A DNA stretch of 64,000 nt from Cheilinus undulatus. Lineage: Eukaryota; Chordata; Actinopteri; Labriformes; Labridae. Below are positions 24,101-36,500 of this stretch, piece after piece (within the stretch, counting starts at the first letter, position 1; every line of letters starts with the position of its first letter). The position numbers and the translations under genes are program-made. The notes under the pieces were generated by a model. The model did not search any database. It was not told the origin of the DNA and saw only the letters and a list, made by a program, of their open reading frames with translations. The stretch is taken from positions 25,857,855-25,921,854 of the forward strand of contig NC_054867.1 in the NCBI RefSeq assembly GCF_018320785.1. The letters are read 5' to 3'.

Positions 24101-27100
24101 GTTTCAGAGAGAGACTTTTGAGATAAGAGGACGGCTGCTTAACAACTTAAAGAGATAAAGACACCAGTCCCTCCGTGTGATACCTTTCCCATTGGAGAGT
24201 TTGTTAAAGATGATAACCTTTACACTTGTAAAGTTTAAATAATTAAAAAAAAACTATCAATAGAATTAGGAATAATTCCCATATCATTTTACTTCTTTAA
24301 TGACTTATCTATAAAAAACACACATTTTTCCTTCACTAAGTTCTGATCTAAATTGGTTTCTGATAATCATGCATTTGAGAAAACAACACAGCCTCACAAT
24401 TTCCGTCTGTCCTGCAGGTGTTGGCATCGGCATGGTTATGGTGACTCTCATAGTATCCATCTATTACAACGTCATCATCTGCTACAGCCTGTACTACATG
24501 TTTGCCTCCTTCCAGTTTCCTCTGCCCTGGTCCAGCTGCTCCACCTGGTCTACCAGTAACTGCAGCGATTCACCCATAGGTACCAGGTGTTTGGTTTACC
24601 CTTATGTTTGAAAGCTATGAGATCTAAGAAATATTTTATTCTGAAAAACTAGTTCTCATTTTCACTGCATGTGCCTTATTTTTGCTTTACTAGTGTATTG
24701 TAATATTAGTGGTGTTTTGGTGGCCAACTGGACTCAGCAGGAAAACAGCACATGTCCTTCATCCAGTATGGTCACAGATCCAGTGCAAAGCCCGAGTGAG
24801 CAGTACTGGGAGTAAGAAAATCACGCAGAAAAGCACAAATATAAACAGTTGTCATACTGCCATGACTGTACACTCACATTTCTGTTCTCCTTAGCCGTGT
24901 GGCTCTGCAGAGATCCAGTGGTCTAGATGAAACAGGACCAGTAGTTTGGCACTTGGCCCTCTGTCTGCTGCTGAGCTCTTTAATCGTCTGTGCATCACTC
25001 ATTCGAGGCATCAAGTCCTCAGGCAAAGTAAGTCAACATCCACCTCATCTACACAACGATAACAGGGCCATTACATCACAAAGCTAATGCTAAAATCATT
25101 AGCCATGTCCTGTTGTCATTGCTTTAAGGTCTTTCTTGGAACAAAAATCAAACAAACCTCAGCTGAGGAATATGCAGTTTGTATGGGCCTAATCAATGCA
25201 TTTCAAAGTCACTATACCATATCTAAAACAATCATCTAATAAGCTTCTGTTGAGATAAATCTGTCAAAACCAATGAGATTGACAAACAGACAGACCAGGC
25301 AGCTAGCTAGGGCAGAACAATTTGGGAAATAATCTAATTGTGATTTTTTTTCCCCCAACATTGCAATTACAATTCAATATGCAATTATTTTTTAGGTTCC
25401 TCATTTTATGTATTTTTCAACAAACACAAGCTATAAATTACACTAGGGCTGTACAATTTTGAAAAAAAAAAATGTAATTGTGATTATTTTTTACTCATAT
25501 TGCAAGTATAAAATGAAATGAGATGGAATGAAATATGAATTGTTGTATTGAAGGTAATTTTTAAGTCATTTTTACGTTATTCTCATTATCATTAACAAAA
25601 AGGTTCGAAATAAAAGAGGAAAGTAGGATTTTTTTGTAAACTATTCTTTGACAAAGATTGCATTATTGTCTGGTGTGCAGGGCATAACATCTCTGCTGCG
25701 TAAAGAGCAGGGGAGAGCGAGTAGGAAGGGAGCCACAGGCTGGACTTGAAGCCAGGTTGCCTGCGTACATGGTGCCACTAGGCCACCTGATATTTGACAC
25801 ACATTTCAGGTCAAAGAAATATTGCACTTTCTGCTATTTGAAAATTGCAGCAGGTCATATCGTTACGTAATTTTAATTTCGATTATTATTGTCCAGCCCT
25901 ACAGCTAGCATAGCTACGAATGTAGCTAGGGAAGCTGAAGCGGTCCACCGTTTTCACTGTTTTTGCTAGGATAGACTAACAAGCAGTTGTCTGCTCTTTC
26001 TTAGCTGTATACATCAAAAAAGCTCTTATATCTTTCAACTCATTCAGTAACTTGATTAATGGCTTTTGTTTCTCCAGGTGGTGTATTTCACAGCTACATT
26101 TCCCTATGTGGTGATTCTGATTCTGCTGGTCCGAGGTGCGACACTAGAGGGAGCTAGAGATGGGATAGAGTTCTACATTGGTTCTCAATCCAATTTGACT
26201 AAACTGACAGAAGCCCAGGTAGGGACACAGCTATATGTTACTGTGCAGTCATATACAGTAGAGTACTGGGGCAATGTTAGAGAAAAAAATTGAATAAAAT
26301 CTAAAGACTTACGAAAATGAAGTCATATTATCATGAGAAAAAGTCATAATATTATGAGCATAAAGGCGTTAAGTGCTTTTAATATGAACTTTCAAAACAC
26401 ATGCAGGATAACCATAGCCCAAAATAATGACTCCTTTTTTTCTTAAAAAGTCACAACTTCATTTTCATACTATTACATTTGTCCTTGTGATACCACCACT
26501 CAATTCCATTACATTATTGCTTAAAATCTAGTACAGCCCTGATGCTCTGTGTCATAGTAAAATTCAGAAATTTGAATTGAAAAAGTAACTGTTTAATTGA
26601 CTCATACCATTTCTGTATTTTTAAGGTCTGGAAAGATGCAGCAACTCAGACCTTCTACTCTCTCTCGATTGGCTGGGGAGGAGTCATGACTCTCGCTTCC
26701 TACAACAACTTCCACAACAACGTGTTCAAAGACGCTTTTGTTGTAACACTAACAAATGCTGGTAGGACTAACAGTAACAGGACAATATAAATAAAGTTTA
26801 ATAAATTAGACAATTTTCTCATAGATTAATTTGCTCCTTTATTCTTTTTTTAAGGTACCAGTGTTGTGGCAGGCTTTGCCATATTTTCAATCTTGGGCCA
26901 TATGGCTCACATCTACAAAATGCCTGTTGGAGAAGTGGTGAAAGAAGGTTAGACTGGCCCTTCAATTAGTTCTGGTTCAATAAATGTTTCATTGACTTCC
27001 TGTTTGCCTCTGATGTTGTTTCTTTGTCTTCATGCAGGATTTGGCCTGGCATTCATTGCATATCCAGATGCTCTATCTAAGCTTCCTATTTCCCCTCTCT

Positions 27101-30058
27101 GGTCTGTTTTGTTCTTCTTCATGCTTTTGACTGTTGGTCTGGACTCTCAGTTTGCAGGGATAGGTGAGTTCTGAGTTCCCACTTTTACTCCCATTATATT
27201 TAGACTACTTCTGTTATCTGGATCCTGATTTTCTTTTTCTTGTCATTAGAGGTGATCACTACATGCCTGCTTGATGGCTTCCCTAAAATCTTCAAATCCA
27301 GACGTGCTTTATTGACAATAACGACATGTTCTGTTCTCTACCTGCTGGGTCTGCCCTGTGTCACAAGAGTAAGTTAACTTTGATTTAATGTGCACAGAGA
27401 GCAGCTTTGTTAATGTACTCAATTGATATGTGTGTTCATGTGCATCTGAGACAGGCAGGGATATATTGGGTGACTCTTATCGACCAGTTTGTCGCCAGCT
27501 GGGTGCTGCTTTTTTTGGCCCTCTTTGAAGTCATTGGCATTGCCTACATTTACGGTAAATATTGTGAATGGATGAATGTTCAAGTGCATATCAAGGTGAC
27601 GGAGATCATTAAACTGTAGAGTTTTCTTTTTTTTTTTTTTCATGGTTTCCAGGAGGAAATCGTTTTATTAAAGACATTGAGATGATGATTGGAAATAAGA
27701 GTTTCGCCTTCTGGCTGTGGTGGAGAGCATGCTGGTTCTTCATCAGCCCCTGCATCATTGTGGTGAGTTATATAACACTGTTCAATATTTAATTTAAAAT
27801 GATGAAACTGCACTGCCTCAAATACAGAAAAGGTGTCTGGTTATCGCTGCCAGAAGCCACGTAATCAATATTTAAAGGTACTAAATAACAGCGATCTATC
27901 TTTGATGGTCATGCATGCATATCAGCCCCTCATGTTACTTAGTTTGAGATTATTTTGAAAAATTTAACAAATAAGTCTGACCCAAAAACAAATGCATTCT
28001 GTAAATTTAGAAAACAAATATGGCTGCTGGTTTTGCTGTGTAGGTGATCCTGGTCTGGTCTGTGATTACACTCAAACCCCCCACCTATGGAGATGTGCTG
28101 TACCCTGCATGGGGCTTGGCTCTGGGCTGGTGCATGGCTGTGTTTGTCCTCCTTTGGATCCCCATCATTGCTGTGTATAAGCTGGTGAAAGCAGAGGGAG
28201 GCCCCTGGAAGGTGTGTTTGCGTTTTTGTCATTACAGAATTATGCTGGTATTCGATCCTTAATATGTGTCACACAAATCTACATATAAATGATTTTACGA
28301 GACTTTATTCATCACTGTTATTGTCATTCCAGTAAAGATTTTCTTCACACTCAATTAAATGAAACAGAATAAAAGCACCACTTACTTGATGCTTCTTACA
28401 ATTACGATGCACACTGGCATTCATTTAACAGTATTAATGTGCTCTACTGTTATGAACTGTGAGTGCAATAAAACTTATAAGCATTTTAAGGCACAAACCA
28501 AGGAAGAGACAAACAAAGGTGGCTAACGCTTCAGGCTGAGCCTCAAAAAAGTTGCATTACCAACAAGTTTCCAAGACAACGTGAATGGCCTCTCTCAGCA
28601 GCCCCTGCACCTTCTCTCAACAACAAATAAAAGTTCTTTCAGACTTCCCTTCTGCCTCTGCAGCACCATTTATATGAATTTAATTTAGACTGAAAAACAG
28701 CCAAGAGCTTAATCTTATACTTAGAAAAACAGTAACCATACTGCTTTGAACCTGGATGCTTTCCTGTCAGTTGAATATTTTTCTTTCTTTGGACTTTTAT
28801 GAATTTATGTTTTCCTGGGCCACATACTAATGCTTTCTATCTCCCTTTTCCTTATTTTTGACAGTTTTTTCCACACTTCATGAATTCCTCCACACTGACT
28901 ACAATTCAATTCTTTTTCTCAGTTTGTTTCATTGCACATCTTGAGTCAATATTTGCCATGAATCCCTAAACAATGTCTACACACAGGACAACTGTGTCCA
29001 GACTCCCAGCCCCTTCTGCAATGTGTTTTGGAACAAAAGACCTTTTTGGGGGGAGAGCTTATATAAACTAAAAACACTTCCAAGATTCCTTTGAGAATAG
29101 CATAATTAATTTTGTGGGGCCTCTCTCTAGTTCTCATACTGACATTATGTGGCTGTCTATGACTTCATTCATACTTCTTATTAACATGGATTAACATCTG
29201 TTTTGGTTATTGGGCTACCCAGGCATTTGACTAGGTGAGTAGAGTTTCCCCCTGGAGGATTCTGGAGCTCTGCGGGATCTTTGCTGTGAAGTGTAATGGC
29301 TCCATCTCTTACTTCTTCCCAGTTGATTTTGGGGTGAGGCTAGGGTGTGTCGTAGCCCCTGGAAACAGAGGCAGCAAACCGTGGAGTGTCGTTTGGCAAC
29401 GTCCAGATCACTGATGTAGACATCGCCGATGATGCTGTGATCCTTGCAGAGACTGTAGATGTCCTTGTGGAGGCTCTTAATTTGCTGAGTGACCTGAATC
29501 TCATTTTTTGCTCACGTGACTCATATCAGATTTTTTTTCTGACATTTTTTCTGACAGTGTGAACAGCACAAGCACTAACAGTCAGACTAGCTTAGTATTA
29601 TCTTATTTAAGCTCAAACTGAAACTGAAAACTTCTCACCACTGCCATCTTGTGCTGTTTGTTTTTGGTCACAGTTGTCGAATTTTGGCCCCGCTGTGTCC
29701 AATGACACAAGTTGATAAGAAATGATACCAATAAATAAATAAAAATAAAATACTCTCACGTTGCTAACTTTGGTAACATACATTTAAAAGACAGCATCTA
29801 CTTGCAAACAAAGACAGTAGATTTTTAAAGCATTTAATTTTGTACAGGTAGAGAAGTTTAAGAAAGACAGCGAAAATATTAAGTGCATCTTTTACATTTC
29901 AGCGTCTGAAGTCGATGTGTTCGCCTGCTGAAGAATGGCATCCCTACCTGGACAACCATCGAGGAGAACGTTACTCTGAAGAACGCTGCAGAAACAGGGA
30001 AAAAAAAGAAAAAGCACCAGAAGTGAATGTTAATGTGATCTCTAGCTCATGGCTTTGA
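21186..30058 (+). CDS. slc6a14: SLC6A14-like Na+/Cl--coupled amino-acid transporter, copy 1
   Basis: Coding exons: 21186-21251, 22589-22733, 22808-22939, 24418-24579, 24694-24811, 24895-25027, 26078-26218, 26626-26761, 26855-26947, 27038-27163, 27250-27368, 27455-27554, 27653-27762, 28044-28211 and 29903-30058. Phases agree at every junction, giving 634 aa; human SLC6A14 is 642. It belongs to the neurotransmitter:sodium symporter family (LeuT fold, 12 membrane helices) and resembles the ATB0,+ carrier of neutral and cationic amino acids at the plasma membrane. Visible features: TM1 signature [13 protein letters not shown] (from residue 50) with the Gly typical of amino-acid carriers; paired Tyr in TM3; extracellular-loop-2 cysteines eight residues apart with several N-x-S/T sites; TM6 SLSIGWGG (311-318); TM7 NAGTS; TM8 GLDSQFAG (to 416); C-terminal HRGERY motif. 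Intron 2 has a poor donor (GTTCGG). It is the most SLC6A14-like of the three tandem copies. Confidence 0.93.
21702..22075. mobile_element. hAT-like non-autonomous element (374 bp)
   Basis: The left end is CAGTGGTTCTCAA; the right end, read in reverse, is CTGTGGTTCTCAAA, giving inverted termini about 13 nt long. The eight bases outside are TTCTAGTC and CTCTAGCT, sharing a TCTAG core as expected for an aged hAT 8-bp duplication. It is non-coding and lies in intron 1 of transporter copy 1. Confidence 0.7.
22185..22430. mobile_element. Tc1-like element, 3' end fragment
   Basis: The fragment ends GGTGCCAATACTTTCGTCC followed by ATGACTGT, a typical tail of fish Tc1-like transposons. No intact transposase frame and no matching left end were identified. 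It is in intron 1 of transporter copy 1. Confidence 0.4.
22940..24417. other. intron 3 of transporter copy 1
   Basis: 1478 nt and AT-rich, with no embedded exon or clear transposon seen. The equivalent intron is 380 nt in copy 2 and 1003 nt in copy 3. Confidence 0.5.
25444..25904. mobile_element. small DNA transposon (TAGGGCTG termini) carrying a SINE fragment
   Basis: The left end is TAGGGCTGTACAATTTT; the right end, read in reverse, is TAGGGCTGGACAATAAT. That makes terminal inverted repeats of about 15 nt with one or two mismatches. A diverged second half-copy begins at about 25315. The interior holds the degenerate SINE at 25685-25793. It lies in intron 6 of transporter copy 1. A target-site duplication is not clear. 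Confidence 0.55.
25685..25793 (-). mobile_element. degenerate tRNA-derived SINE (copy B)
   Basis: On the minus strand the order of words (GTGGC...ACCATGTACGCAGGC, then CTTCAAGTCC in place of the B box, then CGCTCTCCCC) matches the SINE at 57354. The tail is lost. Strong divergence suggests it is older than the copy at 57354. Confidence 0.6.
29210..29515 (+). pseudogene. LINE reverse-transcriptase fragment
   Basis: Translation gives [16 protein letters not shown] at about 29311-29360, then a frame shift, then a frame with [20 protein letters not shown] at about 29382-29445. The PV-x2-GVR-x-GC motif and the A-D-D catalytic motif are characteristic of non-LTR retrotransposon reverse transcriptases. 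An upstream WRILELCG-like segment near 29250 fits the same protein. It is a short, frame-broken relic in intron 14 of transporter copy 1. Confidence 0.75.
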
Positions 30059-30705
30059 TGTATGTTTTTGCATGTTTATCTGCCTTTTTTATTTTTGTTA
30101 AAGTATGTTCTTAAATCTTGAACACCTTGTATGGCATGGTGAATCAACACAAGGGGTTTTTTTAACCATCAGGAGTTTAAGAGTAACCAAATTCAAACTG
30201 TCCATTCATCTGCCATATCATTTGTCCTTTTTTCTTAATTTAAGTTTTTTAAACAGGGAAAATAGAACATCCTCAACACTTCATCTGCAAATGCTTTGTT
30301 TGTTTTTCAGCAGTTCCTGCTGGACTAGGAAGTCGTCAGTAAGCTTGTGTGAGGTTTTGTGTTTACAGAATACATAACAGAGCCATATAGACATGACTAG
30401 ACAGAAAAGCTTCATAAATAATTTCATTATAAATGAACTGCAAAGAAAGCACTGCTCTGATGTAAAGAGAAATCATTTAGTTAAGTGTATATTTTAGAAA
30501 TGTTACTACATATGAGGCTTTAGATTAAGTTTTTTATATGATCTAAGTATTTTTTTATTTATTCCACTCTCTCTTCTATAAATCAATAACTGATCTGTAT
30601 CAGTAATCTTGGTAAGTTTTCATATTATTACCATTGTCTGTGTTAAATCTGCAAATCTTTTTTTTCCTTGCATGACATTTTCAATAAATGTGTCTTTCAC
30701 ATCTT
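30059..30705 (+). other. 3' UTR and poly(A) signal of transporter copy 1
   Basis: AATAAA at 30683-30688 (TTTTCAATAAATGTG) is followed by a T-rich stretch. This implies a 3' UTR of roughly 640 nt. Confidence 0.5.
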
Positions 30706-31865
30706 TGACATTCAATGCCAGTGCAAAGCAGCCTAGATGAGAGTAGCTAATTTTACAAGCCAATCATCATTTTAAGTGTTTTGGACGTATTCCCTAAGCT
30801 CTCTTGTCTCCCATCAACTCTTTATATCAGCAAAATGAATTTCCATCTGCTTCTGTCTCTTTAGACAAAATACCACTGGGGGGCACCAAAACCAGACAAA
30901 AAGCACATAGCCCCCAAAATATCAAACACATTATTGTCTGATCTGATCACAGGAAAAAAAAATAATAATATTGACTGACAACTTTGCAACACATCTTTAT
31001 GCTCCTGCAGATCAGCCTGATCCAGGAAAACTTAAAATGTAATTTATTCCTGCATCTTCACCCTCTTTAACACTTTATACTGCAAATAAACTGAGTAATG
31101 GTAATTGTTGTTTAATTGCCATTTTTTTAATTACTTGTAGTGTCTTTCTTTTATTTGAAAGAAAACTTTATCTAAAAAGGCATTACATAACTAAGGATCA
31201 ACACGATTATATTCTTTAAAAGAGCAGTTTCAGATCTTATAATAAAGCTGTTAAACCTGCCAAACAGTTTTCACACCTCATATTTACTAAAGACTTGTTC
31301 TCTATGTGTTCATTGTGTGTTTGCTCAACCCAAAGGATTCACGCTAACTGCAGGAGATAATGACTGTCTGTCTGTGACTGTGCAGGCTAATAAATGGCTT
31401 GTGCAGGAGTTCAACATTTATCTGCCACCGCCCATGTATTCGATGACTGCATGTAAAGGCACTGTCATGTATGCTGACAGTTAAACTTCAGCTGTCTGAT
31501 GTCAGTAACACTGGGCTCAACAACTCACTTAATTTTCTCGATCTCTAAATGAGACTTGCTTTGGTTACAAAATTACAAGAGATATGCAATGACATGTTAT
31601 TTCACTAAAATGTTTATCCCTACATAGTGATGACAGACTGAGAGTTTTTGTCAGAGAAACTGTTCAGCCAAACAACTGCAAAAAGGGACTTAGCCAATGA
31701 AGAATTTATAGCCAAATGTATGTTCAGCAGCTGGATGGAAATATTATATGTGAAATTCACTATTACTCATGCTTCTACACCTCTCATGTTGAATTTTCAT
31801 TGAATCTCTCAAAACATTAGCTTTCATACACCAAGTTGTTGATCAGTCCCATTGAGGAAAGAATT
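30706..31865. other. intergenic, no gene seen
   Basis: AT-rich spacer between transporter copies 1 and 2, with no supported open frame or transposon end. An A-rich low-complexity run (AAAAACAAAA type) lies just downstream at 31902-31960, inside the next element. Confidence 0.5.
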
Positions 31866-32760
31866 GACAACCCCAATTCAAAAATAATGGGTGTGCTGTG
31901 TACGAAAAACAAAAACAAAAAAAAACAAAAAAAACAAACCAAAACAAAAAAAAAAAAACAGAAAGCAATCATTAGCAAATCTCATTAACCCATATTTTAT
32001 ACACAATAGGACATAAACAACATATCAGATGCTGAAACTAAGACATTTTACCATTTCATGACAAATATTTGCATAAAATAATTTGATGGCAGCAACACAT
32101 CTCAAAAAAGTCGGAATTGGGCAACAAAGGGATGAAAAGAAGTAGCACTACAGCAATAACAGCTGGAGAAGCAATATGCAACTAATTAGGTTAATTGGCA
32201 ACACCTTATCAACATGGCTGAGTGTAAAAGGAGCATTTAAGTAATGCTCTCTCAGAAGTGAAGATCTGGAAAGGCACTATCAATGCTGAAAAGTAAATAT
32301 AAGTTTTAGAGTAACATATGCTCCCCTCCAGATAATGTCTCTTTAGGGGAAGGCCTTGCATATTTCAGCAGGACAATCCTCAACCACATACAGCATCACT
32401 GTATCCATCACAACAGTATGGCTTCACAGAAGAAGAGTCCAGGTGCAGAACTGGCCTGCCTGCAGACAAGACCTTTCGCCAACAGAAAAGATTTGGCACA
32501 TCATAAAACAAAAAAATCTTCAAATAAGACCCAGGATTGTTGAGCAGCTAGAGTCCTAAATCAGACAAGAATAGGACAACATTCCTCTCCAAAAACTCCA
32601 GCAACTGGTCTCCTTACTTCCCAGACATTTACAGACTGTTGTTTCAACATCTGATATATTGTTTATGTTCTACTGTGAATAAAATATGGGTTAATGAGAT
32701 TTGCTAGTCATTGCATTCTGTATTTATTTACATTTTAAAAACTCTACTGCCCAAGTAGTA
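31866..32760. mobile_element. Tc1/mariner-like element remnant
   Basis: The left terminus starts GACAACCCCAATTC. Sub-terminal inverted repeats are long: the left arm from about 31960 (CAGAAAGCAATC) matches the reverse of the right arm ending about 32722 (TTGCATTCTG), over roughly 80 nt each. Between them, near 32360-32550, a broken frame contains FQQDNPQPHTA, a typical mariner-type transposase motif region. The right terminus is eroded. It lies between transporter copies 1 and 2. Confidence 0.75.
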
Positions 32761-33109
32761 AAGTCACAAACCCTGCTAAAAAACTGTATAACACTGAAAT
32801 TTTAAACCTTTTTAACCCCAAATTGAATTGTCTAGTTCATAGGAGTTAGAAAGAGAAATCCAGTGACTAAATGTCTTCATTTACAGTGGCACATATGACA
32901 AATTAGTTTGGTAGCCTCTTTTGAAGGCTAAACACCAGAGAATCCATTACCAAACAGTGAGGTATTACCGCTAGCTTGTGCTTTGTCTGTGATTTTTTTT
33001 TTAACTAATTCAATAGAACAAAAAGTAAATCAGAAACAAAATGGATTAGATCTGTGGAAGGCATTAAATAACCTATTTAGCAGATGTGTAAGCATGTGTA
33101 TGTGGTGGC

Positions 33110-33523
33110 CATCAATACATTTAAGTTAGTGTCACTGAGGGTTCCTTTACTTGTGTTTGTCATGACTCTGTATTTACCTGTGTGCCTTGTTTGCCATGTT
33201 AAACACTATATATCTAGTTTACTATTTGATGAAGCCTGAAGCTTGAAGGAAGCTACTGTGTTTGTAGTTGGCTGTAGACTAGTATAATTAGACTATTCAT
33301 CTTTGTTGTTAGTTTTCCTAAAGTTAAATCAGCAGACAATTTGTATTTAGTGGTGATACAACAACGACTTCACCAGCAGAGGAAAATACAAAAAGCGGCA
33401 AAGAAGAAAATACGTCTCTCAGAGGACTCATTTGCAAGAATTCAGTTTGGTGTGAGTGACTAGACAATTCCTGCGTGTAAACTGAAGTTTCTTTAACAGA
33501 TCATCAGAAGCAAATGAAACAAC
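33110..33523 (+). promoter_or_regulatory. upstream block of transporter copy 2, shared with copy 3
   Basis: About 410 bp immediately upstream of the start codon is clearly similar to 48640-49022 upstream of copy 3. Shared words include TTTGATGAAGCCTGAAGC, GTTTGTAGTTGGCTG, CAGAGGAAAATACAA and TGTAAACTGAAGT. A TATA-like CTATATATC lies near 33206; the aligned place in copy 3 is weaker (CATATTTC). It probably holds the promoter and 5' UTR and was duplicated with the gene. Confidence 0.5.
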
Positions 33524-36500
33524 ATGAGGAAATATGGCTCAAATCTTCCCAAGGATCCTGCTATTCTCTCTGATCAGGTAAGATCAAAAACCTCTTTAAC
33601 TCAGTAAAATTAACAGCAGACTATTTGATGTAGATCATAAATATGGCCTCTTATTTTTTCACTGTGCTAAACATGAGCTCTTACATTTTACAAGAAACAG
33701 AACACCTGGCAGGTGTGTCTTAATGTGGTTGTTGTCGTTATTAGTACTGATTGAATATGTCTTGTCAAATAATATAACATGGTTGTAAAACTCTGGCAGA
33801 GCATCAAATAATGTGTCAAAAATGTATCTGATCTATCTTAACTAGATGGAGGAGCATGTTGTCAGTATAATGTGAAAAAAAAACTCCTGAGTCAGCATAA
33901 TTAAACAGGGTGATAACACTGCTCATAAACTTTTAATAGCAAACCACTTCTTTGGCAAAGTTTCTCATTATAATGGCATTAGGATTTTTCTTTTCCTTTC
34001 ACATTGGCAGAGATGAGCTTTCACAGATGTCTCTCTAGGATAACTGTTTACTTTTTTGGCCCTTAGGGAATAAAATCAAATATTTACTCTTAATTCACTG
34101 AACCTCACCCTTGCACAACATGCTGACAAGCATGGTGAGGATGTCAGGCAGCCTATCATTTGAAAGGTCATCTTAGGATCAGCAGCGACTTTTTTTGCTG
34201 CAACAAAGAGATTTTGAAATAGTCTCAATGCAGTAACTTTGAGATCAATGTGATGAATTTTAAAGAAGTTTGGTAGAAACTGTCAAATTTATTTTCAGTG
34301 TCTGCATGACTCATAGCCAGTAATACAGCAAGTGCTTGGGCTCTAGGTAAAAAACCCAAGTAAAAGCTGCATTAAATAAATATTCTACATTAAAATATAT
34401 GTTACCTGGAACTTTCCATGTAATTCACTGCTGATAGAGTTGGACCAAATTTGTAAATATTTTAATCAGGGCTGTCAAGATTAATTGAGTTAATAATGAT
34501 TAATCATGGTAAACAATTAGTTTTTTTTTTTTAATCCTGATTAATTGCATGATTTATTGTCCCTTCAATAAAGATAGCTGTGGACAAGTCAAAAGTCACC
34601 TACACCTTGTGTTATCAAACACTACTCTTTACTGTCCCCCATATCCCTTTCAATCCATAACATGTTCCTTTTGACAGTCCTAATTCTATCCTTAATTTAA
34701 AAAAAAAAAAAAAAAATCTTAAACCTCTTATGATGGCTGTTTAATAATTTCAGATTAGCTTCATTAAGGGATGTTAAAAAAGTAATTAGATGCTTTCTTT
34801 ACAAATAGGGATAAGATGAAGTCAAACAAATTCAAATATTGTCTTCCTTGCTTTAAGCAGGACTGTCCAACAGAAGATGGTGATGAGAATCCTGAGCGTG
34901 GAAACTGGACCAACAAGACTGAGTACATGCTGTCTATGATAGGCTTTGCTATTGGCCTGGGAAACATCTGGAGATTCCCATATGTAGCCTTTAAAAATGG
35001 AGGAGGTAAGTAATTGGTTTCACTGAAGTTCACACAAAGTGATTAATAACTAATTTATTAACTGAGTAATTTGTATATCATGAAACTTTATTTTTATCCC
35101 TGTGAGCAGGTGCCTTTCTCATTCCCTATTTCATTATGATGGTTTTATGCGGCATTCCCCTTTTTTTCTTGGAAAGCGCCATTGGTCAGTTTTGCAGCCA
35201 AAGTCCAATCAATGTATGGAGGGCAGTGCCAATCCTACAAGGTAAACCTCACAGAGCAGAGGAGTACTTTAAAAGAGTTACATGCATATGACAAGGATAT
35301 CTAATAGGACTTAAGTGTTCTTTAACTTAAGGCTAAATATCTATTAATAATTTATTTAAAAATTGATCAATATTTGAATGATAAATAAATCACAGAAATA
35401 TATTTGAATATCTTTATAAATCCATTAAATTTGTCACTTGATTTGAGACTAAATAGCAAGTTCTTTTATTGCTGGTCATTTTCTTTAACTCTGAGGATCT
35501 GAGCAGAAGAAAAGGCAAGGTGTAATGTGAGGTCTCTGTGGGGTCTGGTAGATAATAAGCTAATATTTTTGAATGTCATATAACTTATTAAAACGGTGTT
35601 AAAATGTTTTATCCTCTGTAGGTGTTGGCTTTTCCATGGTTATCGTGAACGCGCTAATCGCAATTTATTATAACGTCATTGTGGCCTACAGCATGTACTA
35701 CCTGTTCGCCTCCTTCCAGTTTCCTCTGCCCTGGTCCAAATGCTACAGCTGGTCTGACAGGAACTGTAGCACTACACCCTTAGGTACCTGTCCTTTCTCT
35801 TTTTTCCATTTAAAAATGTTAGCTCAAATCTGTTAATGCAAGATGCTGATCGAAGACCGAAAGTACCCCCAGAACCCTTACTAGAAAGGAAGCTTTTTGT
35901 GTTGTATTAGTTTGAGATGTAGACCCATATCATGTTTCATGTGTTATACCTGTACAAAAACTCTCACACTGATTGGCATCTAAAGGAAGCCATTCACTTT
36001 TACTTTTTCTCTTTCTAGTGTACTGTAATGAAAGTGGTGTTTTGGTGGCCAACTGGACTCAGGAAAATAGCACATGTCCTGTGTCCGGTGTAATCAAAGT
36101 TCCAGTGCAGAGCCCGAGTGAGCAGTACTGGGAGTAAGAAAAACACACTGATGCACACATCTGTTACACTGATATGACTGTATACTCACTCTTCTCTCTT
36201 CATCAGCCGTGTGGCTCTGCAGAGATCCAGTGGTCTAGATGAAACTGGACCAATAGTTTGGCACTTGGCCCTCTGTCTGCTGCTCAGCTCCTGCATTCTT
36301 GCTGCATCACTCATTAAAGGCATCAAGTCCTCAGGCAAAGTAGGATGACATTCACCTTATAGTTGATCTTGTCCACTGTCTTTTTCTGTAAATAAAGCAA
36401 AGTCTATTGTGTTATCTCTTACTCATTTATGAAATGTTTCCTTTCAACATCATCAGTAAATTGATGGATGATTTTTTCTCTCTAGGTTGTGTATTTTACA

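Noticed and set aside
32356-32559. Transposase gene
   Set aside because: The mariner-like motif region is frame-broken and short; it is a relic inside the element at 31866-32760.
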